The translations under genes were made by a program, and so were the position numbers. Below the pieces are notes generated by a model. The model was not told where the DNA came from. It made no database searches and saw only the letters and a program-made list of their open reading frames with translations. From Candidatus Undinarchaeales archaeon (GTDB lineage Archaea > SpSt-1190 > JASMDC01), in NCBI GenBank assembly GCA_030753015.1, contig JASMDC010000023.1, positions 1 through 62,390 of the forward strand: a stretch of 62,390 nt of DNA. Direction: 5' to 3'. Each line of letters starts with the position of its first letter. The stretch's first letter is position 1. This document shows positions 1 to 7,637 of the stretch, piece after piece.

Positions 1-47
1 AACAGATAGACAGAGGACCAAACCCCCGGCAACGGCTCCGGAGGCAC

Positions 48-62
48 AGGCCCCAAAGGCCT
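48..62. terminator. Small hairpin near the left edge
   Basis: AGGCC (48-52) and GGCCT (58-62) form a 5-bp inverted repeat around a CCAAA loop, followed by an A/T-rich stretch. It could end a gene outside the window or be incidental. No coding sequence is supported in bases 1-140. Confidence 0.25.
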
Positions 63-95
63 ATTTATAAAGGGTAGGCCTTCCTTTGAGAAATG

Positions 96-103
96 TTTAT
101 ATA
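96..103 (+). promoter_or_regulatory. TATA box for the J-domain gene
   Basis: TTTATATA lies 38-45 bases before the ATG at 141, in a locally A/T-rich segment. The spacing predicts a transcript with a leader of roughly 10-15 bases and no evident Shine-Dalgarno sequence. Confidence 0.6.
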
Positions 104-140
104 TTAGTAACTACTATATAGTAGTAACTGGTGTTATATC

Positions 141-833
141 ATGGCCTATGAGTTCACGAACCTCACCGATGCCTATCAAGCCCTGGGAGTCAAGTCCGGG
201 GCAGGTGAGAAGGATGTGAAGGACGCCTATCGCTCCCTGGCCATGCAGCATCATCCCGACAGGGGCGGCGATGCCAACATATTCGACGTGATCACCAAGG
301 CCCGTGATTACATCAATGACAACGGCTACGGAGCCGGCCCTGGTGTGGAAAAGCTCATCGAGGGCGAAAAGGGCGGCAATATCGTCCCCTATCAGGCTCC
401 CACGCCATCCTACGGTGCACGCGGCGCTCATATCGACGAGCTGGAGCGGGGGCTCGCTGAACAGCGGTACGATGCTGCCGGAACCAATCCTTACGCGGAT
501 AATCCTCAGGAGACCGCTGAGCGGAGTGCGAAGCTCGGCAAGTACTGGGAGGGTGCCAAGGAGTTCGGAAAGGGTGCACTCGACCTTGGTGGTCGCGCCG
601 TCAAGGGCGCCGGGAACGCCATCGAGAGCGGCATCGGCTACGTCGGTGCCACTTACAAGAAGGACTCCGCTTCACGCGCTCATGATCTCTATGAGACCTC
701 AAAGACACTCGGAGAGGCCCGGGACGTCTACTACCAGGGCATCCTCAAGAACAAAGCGCAGATGCAGAGCACCATAAACCAGATCGAGGAGATCACACCT
801 AGTACGATGGAGCTCATGTTCGACTGGCTCTAG
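141..833 (+). CDS. J-domain (DnaJ-like) co-chaperone, type III
   Basis: The first 65 residues or so form a J-domain: helix II with basic residues, the HPD motif at residues 38-40, then helix III. J-domains stimulate the ATPase of Hsp70/DnaK. The Gly/Phe linker and the CxxCxGxG zinc-binding region of canonical DnaJ are absent, so this is a type III protein and not DnaJ itself. The C-terminal 150 residues match nothing I recognise; they are polar, with a Gly/Ala-rich stretch at about residues 130-180. The gene stands alone behind its own TATA box and converges on the minus-strand gene ending at 841. The J-domain call is firm; the client or partner is unknown. Confidence 0.85.
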   Translation: MAYEFTNLTDAYQALGVKSGAGEKDVKDAYRSLAMQHHPDRGGDANIFDVITKARDYINDNGYGAGPGVEKLIEGEKGGNIVPYQAPTPSYGARGAHIDELERGLAEQRYDAAGTNPYADNPQETAERSAKLGKYWEGAKEFGKGALDLGGRAVKGAGNAIESGIGYVGATYKKDSASRAHDLYETSKTLGEARDVYYQGILKNKAQMQSTINQIEEITPSTMELMFDWL

Positions 834-840
834 GCTCTGG

Positions 841-1134
841 TCAGAACCACTGATTCAAGCCGGTCTGTCCTTTCTTCGGCGGCTCATCATCAGCAGATAC
901 AGGTTCAGGTATTGAAAGAGCATCAGGATCGCCCAGCGGAAGGGTCTCCTGTACTTGGTTCGCTGACTCCACATGCAGGCCCTTCACTATGTCGAAGAAG
1001 GTCTTCCGCTTCCCGTCCCGGTAGGACACGAAGTTGGCACAGATACCGACGCTCCTCGAGAGGGGTACAGGGTCCGAGGCAAGGAAGGTACAAGCGCCGT
1101 TGCGGGCGTGAAGGCATTCAGGACAAGTGGGCAT
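841..1134 (-). CDS. Small cysteine-containing protein of unknown function
   Basis: 97 residues. The N-terminus has CPEC at residues 4-7, then C15 and C32, an arrangement that could bind one zinc ion. The C-terminal third is acidic and proline-rich and looks disordered. It starts five bases after the stop of the upstream nucleotidylyltransferase gene on the same strand and is probably co-transcribed with it. I do not recognise the family, and the zinc-binding idea rests only on cysteine spacing. Confidence 0.6.
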   Translation of the reverse strand: MPTCPECLHARNGACTFLASDPVPLSRSVGICANFVSYRDGKRKTFFDIVKGLHVESANQVQETLPLGDPDALSIPEPVSADDEPPKKGQTGLNQWF

Positions 1135-1139
1135 CCGGC

Positions 1140-2210
1140 TCAGGACCTCCTTACAAAGGAGTGGTCGCCGAGCACGAACTCAACGGTGTGCGAGGACAGG
1201 TTCCCTACTCCAACAGAGGCCGCACGCCCAAGGATCGAGTTGACGAGCTTGATCGGGTAGTCGATCTTGCACTCGTCCATCATGATGCTCTCCTCAATGG
1301 ACGTGTTCTTCACGGTGACGTTGTTTCCGATGGATACGTAAGGGCCGATGATACAGTCCGGGCCGATGGTGCAGCCCTCGCCGATGGTCACGGGCCCGCG
1401 GATGATGACATCCTTGCCGATGGTCGAGCCTTTTCCGATGGCCACTACACCACGGACCACCGCTTCCTCGCTCACGGTACCACGAATGTCAGTGGTGAGC
1501 TCGTTGAGGATGAACCGGTTGCCCTCAAGAAGGTCTTCGGGCTGCCCCGTGTCCTTCCAGCTACCCTTCAGCTTGACGGCGTTGACAGGCCTCTTCCGTT
1601 TGAGGAAGGTCTCGATCGTGTCCGTCAGCTCGTACTCTCCTCTTGCTGAGGGTTTGAGCTTACCTATGATGTCCCACACCTCGGGGCCTGAGAAGAAGTA
1701 GATGCCCGCTATAGCAAGGTTGGTCTTCGGCTCCTTGGGCTTCTCGACCACGCGAAGGATAGTGCCATCGTCCACCTCGGCGACACCGAACTTCTCGGGA
1801 TCGTTGACGGGGAACAGGGCGACTGAGCATGGTGCACCGCTGGCCTCATGCTGGCCGACCATGTCCTTGATGGGCATGTTGAAGATTATATCCCCCAGGA
1901 GCACGATGAAGGAGTCGTCGCCCACCCATTCCTTGGCGATGCTTACCGCGTGAGCGAGCCCCTTGCGTTCCAGCTGGTCGCGGTAGGTGATCTTTACACC
2001 GAAACCCGAACCGTCTCCCAGAAACTCCATCAGGGGCGCCTTCATGTACCCGACGATAAGGCACAGTTCGCTAATACCCGCATCCCGGAGCTTCTCTACT
2101 ATGTACTGGATGACCGGCTTGTTAGCGAGCGGGAGCAGTTGTTTAGGTCCCGTATGGGTAATGGGTCTCATGCGTGTGCCGAACCCGGCGGCGAGGATGA
2201 CGGCCTTCAT
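1140..2210 (-). CDS. Sugar-1-phosphate nucleotidylyltransferase (RmlA/GlmU-like) with left-handed beta-helix
   Basis: 356 residues. The N-terminal half is a Rossmann-like nucleotidyltransferase with the signature AGFGTRMRP at 8-16, PKQ at 22-24 and a metal-binding LLGD loop near 105. The C-terminal 110 residues carry hexapeptide repeats of the IG.G..IG type, a left-handed beta-helix. This matches long archaeal glucose-1-phosphate thymidylyltransferase or UDP-sugar pyrophosphorylase proteins, which make NDP-sugars for surface glycans. The substrate (dTTP or UTP; glucose or GlcNAc phosphate) cannot be read from sequence. ATG at 2210 is preferred to an upstream in-frame GTG because MKAVILAAG is the usual family start. 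The divergent glycan gene starting near 2277 supports a glycan role. Confidence 0.88.
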   Translation of the reverse strand: MKAVILAAGFGTRMRPITHTGPKQLLPLANKPVIQYIVEKLRDAGISELCLIVGYMKAPLMEFLGDGSGFGVKITYRDQLERKGLAHAVSIAKEWVGDDSFIVLLGDIIFNMPIKDMVGQHEASGAPCSVALFPVNDPEKFGVAEVDDGTILRVVEKPKEPKTNLAIAGIYFFSGPEVWDIIGKLKPSARGEYELTDTIETFLKRKRPVNAVKLKGSWKDTGQPEDLLEGNRFILNELTTDIRGTVSEEAVVRGVVAIGKGSTIGKDVIIRGPVTIGEGCTIGPDCIIGPYVSIGNNVTVKNTSIEESIMMDECKIDYPIKLVNSILGRAASVGVGNLSSHTVEFVLGDHSFVRRS

Positions 2211-2232
2211 CACATCGCTCTAGGACAGCCGG

Positions 2233-2240
2233 TTTTTTAT
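2233..2240 (+). promoter_or_regulatory. TATA-like box before the GT-C-like gene
   Basis: A T-run ending in TTTTAT lies in the 66-base gap between divergent genes. Transcription starting about 25 bases downstream favours the GTG at 2277 over the earlier in-frame GTGs at 2250 and 2256. Confidence 0.4.
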
Positions 2241-2276
2241 TGTTTGTCCGTGTGCGTGGGCCGCGAGGTCGTACGC

Positions 2277-3713
2277 GTGAACTATCCGAGTCGCCAAGGG
2301 AAGTACGCCGTGGCGGCAGCGCTCCTCGTGGCCCTCGTTTTCAGGCTGAGCATAAATGCGGCGCTGTTATCCGCCAATCCCCTGCCCGTGGGTAATGATG
2401 GCTCCTGGCACCTGGCCCGTCCGGCCAACATCGGTATCGAGGGTCGCGTCCCCGACGGGAGCGTACCGGATCCCGTGGAGAAGCGGTTCTACGAATATCC
2501 CGTCCCTTATCATCTCCTTATCCTCGTGCTCAACTGGTCCACATCGCTCGGGCGGCTCACGCTCTTCCGTCTCCTCCACTTCGTCCAGCCCCTTGTCCAC
2601 GTGCTCCTCGTGTACGCCCTCCTGCGGCCATCCCTGGGCAGACGGTACGCATCCCTGGGCGCGATCATGGCAGCGGGCACCGTGTCCACGGGCCATTACC
2701 ACGGTCTCCTCTTCGCCTATCCTTCGACGCTCGGTCTCCTCCTTCTCCTGGCATCGATGCTGCTCCTGCGTCACGGGAGGACCGGGATGGCTGTCGTCGT
2801 CCTCCTGGCCGGATTCCAGACCCATTACGCTGTGGCCACCATGGGGCCGATCATCTACCTTCTCCTTGCTATCGAGCCCATGGACCGACGCCCCGCCCTG
2901 ACCGTGCTCACCGTGGCCCTAGCGGCCTTTGTGGTACTGTGGTTAATCCCCACCTTCGCCACCACGGGCCACCTGCCCAAGGCCCAGACGGTGCGCAATG
3001 CCGCCGATATGGTCCCCGGGGCCCGTTCACTGCTCGAGCGATGGTTCCCCACACCGCCGGCAGAGGACCGTCCGGTCGAGCGGTACATCCAAGTGGAATC
3101 GGTGGCCTATCCCAAGCTGAAGAACCTCCTCCTCCTCAATCCCGTGCTCATCCTGCTCGCCCTCGCCGGTCTATCCTGGCGCGATCATCTCCGCCTGATA
3201 TGGCTTCCCGGCGCTCTCCTGTTCCTCGCAGGATTCCCCGGTTCCTACCGACTCATGCTCTTCGCAGCCCAGCTCCTGCCACTGGCCGCCGCCCCCGCCC
3301 TCGCTCAGCTGATCCGTGAGGTGAGGAACGGGTATCCCCAGGCATTACTCCTCGCACTTGTCCTCATCCCGGGCCCGCTGGTCGAGACCCATCTGGCCAT
3401 GGAGTGGAAGCAGGTGTACACACCCGTCGAGTACACCGACGCCCTGCAGGTCCACGACCAGCTCCGTGCGGGAGATGTGGCCGCGTGCGATCCTGTTGTA
3501 TACTCGGTGCTCGCTATGACGGGTGAGAATCCCGGGTACCGGATAGAGCGTCATGACTGCGATCCCCCCTCGACGTACCTCGTGCTCCACGAGCGATGCG
3601 AGTGTACCGACTGCCGGCGTGCCCAGGCGCCGTGCACGCAGGTACTGCCCGAACGTAAGGAAGTGCTGCGGGTCGGATCGTATACCGTGTACGGAAGTCG
3701 GACCGCCGGGTGA
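2277..3713 (+). CDS. Multi-pass membrane protein, probable GT-C-fold glycosyltransferase
   Basis: About 478 residues with roughly ten hydrophobic segments. The first long loop after TM1 contains GNDGSWHL, resembling the acidic catalytic loop of lipid-phosphosugar-dependent GT-C enzymes. The last 100 residues form a soluble domain with five or more cysteines, including a CECTDC cluster. The frame stays open far upstream, but that part is antisense to the nucleotidylyltransferase, so the start is set within 2250-2277 and 2277 (GTG) is chosen from TATA spacing. It precedes a GPT/MraY-type transferase, a DUF354 protein and a carbamoyltransferase, which fits surface glycan assembly. It could instead be a non-catalytic membrane protein. 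Confidence 0.65.
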   Translation: MNYPSRQGKYAVAAALLVALVFRLSINAALLSANPLPVGNDGSWHLARPANIGIEGRVPDGSVPDPVEKRFYEYPVPYHLLILVLNWSTSLGRLTLFRLLHFVQPLVHVLLVYALLRPSLGRRYASLGAIMAAGTVSTGHYHGLLFAYPSTLGLLLLLASMLLLRHGRTGMAVVVLLAGFQTHYAVATMGPIIYLLLAIEPMDRRPALTVLTVALAAFVVLWLIPTFATTGHLPKAQTVRNAADMVPGARSLLERWFPTPPAEDRPVERYIQVESVAYPKLKNLLLLNPVLILLALAGLSWRDHLRLIWLPGALLFLAGFPGSYRLMLFAAQLLPLAAAPALAQLIREVRNGYPQALLLALVLIPGPLVETHLAMEWKQVYTPVEYTDALQVHDQLRAGDVAACDPVVYSVLAMTGENPGYRIERHDCDPPSTYLVLHERCECTDCRRAQAPCTQVLPERKEVLRVGSYTVYGSRTAG

Positions 3714-3747
3714 ACCTTCTTAAAGGTTGGAGACGCTGACCGCCCCG

Positions 3748-4743
3748 ATGGAGCTTCTCCCGCTGGCGGCCCTCTCTTTCGGTACCGCACTGGCCTCCAG
3801 CCTCGCTCTCACACCCCGTCTGGCCGCCGCCATCAAGGACCGGGGCCATACCGTCCCGGACCGGTACAAGCTCGACCTTCCTGAAACGCCCACCCTAGGC
3901 GGAGCGTGCGTGCTCACAGGCTGCTTCCTCTCCATCATCCTCTCCATCCTCCTAATAAAGAACGTTCCCACAACACAGGGTGTCACCCTCCTGGAGAAGA
4001 TGCTCATCTACTACATCATCATGTTCTTCTTCGCCATCTTCGGCATCATGGACGACATCCTGGTGCTCAGCCGTCGCATCAAGCTCGTGGTCCCCATAAT
4101 CCTGGTCATCCCATTCGTCCGGCTGGTGGACCCCATGGTCCGGTTCCCGCTCATGGGGCAGATCGACCTGCCTCCGGTGGCCCTCTACTTCTTCCTGGCC
4201 TTCTACGTCATGGTGGTCGCTAACATGACCAACTTCCACGCCTCGTACAATGGGCTCTCCACGGGGCTGTCGGCCATTCTTATGGCGGCGATGATGCTCA
4301 AGAGCTACCTCATGAACCGGCCTGACGGTGTGCTCATCCTCGCACCTCTGTTCGGCGCGACGGTAGGATTCCTCTGGTTCAACTTCCCACCATCACGCAT
4401 CTTCCCCGGGAACTCCGGGACCTTCCTCTACGGAGGATGTATCGGGTTCTTCCTCATCCTTCAGGAGCTCAAGACCTTCGGGCTCGTAGCCCTGGCCGCC
4501 CACATAATCAACTTCCTGCTGTTCCTGTTGTACATGAAGACCAAGATCATCCCCTGGGTGCGAGGCAAATACGAATATACCAACTTCGGGAAGGTCGACG
4601 AGGACGGGTTCCTGGTGCCCCCCCATCGAGGGCTCCTGAAATTCCTGGTGGCGTCCTTCCGCCCGACAACGGAGCGCACCGCCGTGCTGACGCTCTATGC
4701 GCTCACGGCCCTGTCCTGCGCGGCGGGGCTTGTGCTGACCTAG
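3748..4743 (+). CDS. UDP-HexNAc-1-phosphate:polyprenyl-phosphate transferase (GPT/MraY superfamily)
   Basis: 331 residues with about ten TM helices. It shows the superfamily hallmarks: MDD on a cytoplasmic loop (D102, D103), the N..N.....NG segment starting at N159, and a conserved FPPSRIFPGNSG loop near 213-224. Members move an amino-sugar phosphate from UDP to a polyprenyl or dolichyl phosphate, the first membrane step of N-glycan or surface polysaccharide synthesis. The ATG at 3748 is chosen over an upstream TTG because TTCTTAAA at 3717-3724 places the transcription start at or next to it. It is 34 bases after the GT-C-like gene. Confidence 0.85.
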   Translation: MELLPLAALSFGTALASSLALTPRLAAAIKDRGHTVPDRYKLDLPETPTLGGACVLTGCFLSIILSILLIKNVPTTQGVTLLEKMLIYYIIMFFFAIFGIMDDILVLSRRIKLVVPIILVIPFVRLVDPMVRFPLMGQIDLPPVALYFFLAFYVMVVANMTNFHASYNGLSTGLSAILMAAMMLKSYLMNRPDGVLILAPLFGATVGFLWFNFPPSRIFPGNSGTFLYGGCIGFFLILQELKTFGLVALAAHIINFLLFLLYMKTKIIPWVRGKYEYTNFGKVDEDGFLVPPHRGLLKFLVASFRPTTERTAVLTLYALTALSCAAGLVLT

Positions 4744-4760
4744 CGGCCGCGGCCCCAACG

Positions 4761-4770
4761 AATAAATACC
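4761..4770 (+). promoter_or_regulatory. TATA box of the DUF354 gene
   Basis: AATAAATACC lies 22-31 bases before the ATG at 4792, the spacing expected for a leaderless transcript. Confidence 0.5.
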
Positions 4771-4791
4771 TTCACGTGTCCCCATCCCGCG

Positions 4792-5832
4792 ATGAGGACC
4801 CTCGTGGACATCAACCACCCTGCCCATGTCCACTTCTTCCGATGCGCTGTCAAGGAGCTCCGGGACCGGGGACATGAGGTGCTCATCACCGCCCGGAACA
4901 AGGAGTGCGAATACGCGCTCTTGGACGCCTACGGTCTCGAGTACACTGACCTGGGAACCCACTACAAGGGACTTGCGGGCAAAGCCGTGGGCATGCTGGC
5001 CATCGACGCACGGCTCGCCAAGGTTGCGCGTCGCTTCCGCCCCCACGTGCTCACGGGCATCCACAACACATACGCGGCCCACGTGTCCCGCCTTACTCGG
5101 GCCAGGTCGGTCGTTTTCACCGATACAGAGCACGCACGGCTCGCCAACACCATCACCTTCCCCTTCGCGCACCGCATCGTCACCCCTGCATGCTTCCGCC
5201 TCGACCTCGGCCCCAAACACAGGCGATATCGTGGCTACCACGAGCTGGCCTACCTGCGGCCGGAACGGTTCACACCCGACCCGGTCATGATAGAGCGGAC
5301 TGGCGTTGATCCTGACGAGCCCTTCGTCGTGGTCCGGCTCGTGTCCTGGGGGGCCAGCCACGATGTGGGACATCGTGGGCTCGGACAACGCGAGAGCCTA
5401 CGCCTCGTCCGTGCCCTCGAGAAAGAGGCGCGAGTCGTGGTCACTACCGAGGAGGCCGCAGGGAGGGAGCTTGCGCGTAACGTGGTCAGTATCCCCCCGC
5501 ACGAGATGCACCACCTCCTGGCGTTCGCCTCACTCTACATCGGAGAGGGGGCGACCATGGCCTCAGAGGCCGCCGTTCTCGGGACGCCTGCGCTCTACGT
5601 GAATCCACTGGACCTGGGCTACATGGCCGAGCAGGAGGAGCGGTACGGGCTCGTCCACCGCTTCCTGGAAAAGGGGACAACGGCGGACGACCTCCTCGAG
5701 GCAGCACTCCCGCTCCTGACCGAACCGGACGCACAAAAGCGTACGGCAGCTGCACGCGAACGCCTCCTTGAGGAGACCGAGGATGTCACTGAGGTCATCT
5801 GCGAGCATCTGCTCGACACTGCTGACATGTGA
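4792..5832 (+). CDS. DUF354 family protein, GT-B-like glycosyltransferase
   Basis: 346 residues. The start MRTLVDINHPAHVHFF and the central and C-terminal pattern of two Rossmann halves, including GEGATMASEAAVLGTPALY near 248-266, match DUF354, a family related to GT-B epimerase/glycosyltransferase folds and common in archaeal and bacterial glycan clusters. The GATMASEA segment corresponds to the nucleotide-sugar binding part of GT-B proteins. No membrane segment is seen. It probably adds a sugar in the pathway of its neighbours; donor and acceptor are unknown. Confidence 0.8.
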   Translation: MRTLVDINHPAHVHFFRCAVKELRDRGHEVLITARNKECEYALLDAYGLEYTDLGTHYKGLAGKAVGMLAIDARLAKVARRFRPHVLTGIHNTYAAHVSRLTRARSVVFTDTEHARLANTITFPFAHRIVTPACFRLDLGPKHRRYRGYHELAYLRPERFTPDPVMIERTGVDPDEPFVVVRLVSWGASHDVGHRGLGQRESLRLVRALEKEARVVVTTEEAAGRELARNVVSIPPHEMHHLLAFASLYIGEGATMASEAAVLGTPALYVNPLDLGYMAEQEERYGLVHRFLEKGTTADDLLEAALPLLTEPDAQKRTAAARERLLEETEDVTEVICEHLLDTADM

Positions 5833-5899
5833 GGGTGCCGTCGTCCCAAACGAGCACATTAAAGCTTTTTGGGAGGAAGCGTGAGCAGGCTGATCCACC

Positions 5900-7615
5900 A
5901 TGCACATCCTTGGTATCCATGACGGGCATAATGCCTCCGCCTGCCTCATCACCGATGGTGAGACCATCATCGCGCTCCAGGAGGAACGTTTTACCAACAC
6001 GAAGAACATCTCAGGCTTCCCTGCCAAGGCCGTCACCGAGATACTCAAACGGTCCGGGCTGTCGCCCGACGACATCGACCTTGTGGCCGTGGCAAGTACC
6101 CACACTCCCACTCCCTTCACGCGGGATAACATCCTCCAAGGATACAGGCGCGACACCAATCTCACGGCCAGGCTGAAAGAGCTCGTGAAGAAGACCCCCG
6201 TCTACACCATGTACAAGGCCAAGCGTCGCAAGGAACGTGAAAAGACGCTGATGGACGCAGGGTTCGATCTCTTACGGGTCAAATACGTCGACCACCACCT
6301 CTGCCACGCTGCCTGCGCATACTACGGTGCACCCTGGCGTGACGAGCGGGTGCTCGTGCTCACCAACGACGGCTCCGGCGACGGATTATGCGCCACGGTG
6401 TCCGTTGCTGAGGGCGGTGTCATCAAGCGTATCGCGGAGACGGAGAAAGGCCACTCGATCGGTAACATCTACTCGCGGACGACCTTCATGATGGGGCTCG
6501 TACCACTGGAGCATGAGTTCAAGATCATGGGGATGGCTCCCTACGCCTCCCCCGCCGGCGCCGAGAAAGGGTACGAGGCCTATGCTGATCTCATCGATGT
6601 CAATCCGGACGATCCCCTCACCATCAAGAGGGCCATCCCTGAGCCCACGCACCTCATCTACCAGCGCCTGCGGGAGCGCACGGAGTTCTTACGGTTCGAT
6701 TGGATCTCCGCCGGGCTCCAGCGGATCACCGAGGAGGTCATCAGCCGATGGGTCGAGGCCGCTGTGAAAAAGACCGGTATCTCCACCGTTGTGATGGCCG
6801 GTGGCGTGTTCATGAACGTGGCGGCCAATAAGCGCGTCCTCGAACTTCCGTGCGTGGATAAGCTCTTCGTGTTCCCCTCGTGCGGCGATGACACTACCGC
6901 GATCGGCGCCGCCTATCAGGTGTACGCCGACGTTTGCCGTGATGAGGGCCGCGAGATCGACATCCCGCCCATTGAGGGATTCTATCTGGGCGACGATTTC
7001 ACGGACGCGGACGTATCGATCACTGTGGACGCTGCACGAGAGCGGTTCACCTTCGACGCAGAACGTGTGAAGGACATCGACGGCGAGACCGGCGCGCTCA
7101 TGGCCGCTGGCGAGGTAGTGGCACGATGTCAGGGCAGGATGGAGTTCGGGGCCCGGGCGCTCGGGAACCGCTCGATCCTGGGCGATGCCTCGGACGCCAA
7201 CTGCGTGCGGACCATCAACATGATGATAAAGAAGCGGGACTTCTGGATGCCCTTCGCCCCCGTGATGCTCGACAGACGAGCGTCCGACTATATCATCAAT
7301 CCCAAGGAGATGCCGGCGCCATACATGATCATGCTCTTCGACACGACCAAGAACCATGAGGACCTCATCGCCGCCGTCCACCAAGCGGACCTCACGGCCA
7401 GGCCCCAGGTCATCCGCAAGGACTGGAACGGCGGGTACTACCGCGTCCTCGAGAGCTTCGAGAAGGAGACCGGTCGCGGGGTCGCCCTCAATACGTCCTT
7501 CAACCTTCACGGCTACCCAATCGTCCACGGTCCCGAGGAGGCGCTGTGGGTGTTCGAGAACTCCGGGCTCACGCATCTCGCCTTGGGGGATATGCTCCTC
7601 TCAAAGAAGGCGTAA
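5900..7615 (+). CDS. O-carbamoyltransferase (NodU/TobZ family)
   Basis: 571 residues in two domains. The N-terminal Kae1/YrdC-like ASKHA domain starts MHILGIHDGHNASAC and carries the H132-H133 metal-binding HHLCHAA motif, GSGDG and MAGGVFMN. The C-terminal YrdC-like domain carries MEFGARALGNRSILGD near 414-429. The family makes carbamoyl-adenylate from carbamoyl phosphate and ATP and transfers the carbamoyl group to a sugar hydroxyl. Its position after glycosyltransferase genes suggests a carbamoylated surface sugar. A TTAAAG element near 5860 is a candidate TATA box. Confidence 0.88.
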   Translation: MHILGIHDGHNASACLITDGETIIALQEERFTNTKNISGFPAKAVTEILKRSGLSPDDIDLVAVASTHTPTPFTRDNILQGYRRDTNLTARLKELVKKTPVYTMYKAKRRKEREKTLMDAGFDLLRVKYVDHHLCHAACAYYGAPWRDERVLVLTNDGSGDGLCATVSVAEGGVIKRIAETEKGHSIGNIYSRTTFMMGLVPLEHEFKIMGMAPYASPAGAEKGYEAYADLIDVNPDDPLTIKRAIPEPTHLIYQRLRERTEFLRFDWISAGLQRITEEVISRWVEAAVKKTGISTVVMAGGVFMNVAANKRVLELPCVDKLFVFPSCGDDTTAIGAAYQVYADVCRDEGREIDIPPIEGFYLGDDFTDADVSITVDAARERFTFDAERVKDIDGETGALMAAGEVVARCQGRMEFGARALGNRSILGDASDANCVRTINMMIKKRDFWMPFAPVMLDRRASDYIINPKEMPAPYMIMLFDTTKNHEDLIAAVHQADLTARPQVIRKDWNGGYYRVLESFEKETGRGVALNTSFNLHGYPIVHGPEEALWVFENSGLTHLALGDMLLSKKA

Positions 7616-7637
7616 GACCTCTCCCAGGGGAAGTCGC

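Noticed and set aside
1848..2276. N-terminal extension of the GT-C-like gene's reading frame
   Set aside because: It is antisense to the nucleotidylyltransferase coding sequence and has no protein-like features; the TATA-like element and hydrophobic start point to about 2277.
4393..5388. Long minus-strand open frame (331 codons)
   Set aside because: Shadow of the plus-strand GPT and DUF354 genes in high-G+C sequence; composition is His/Glu/Val-rich and matches no family.
6689..7576. Long minus-strand open frame (295 codons)
   Set aside because: Antisense shadow of the carbamoyltransferase, whose frame is fully motif-supported.
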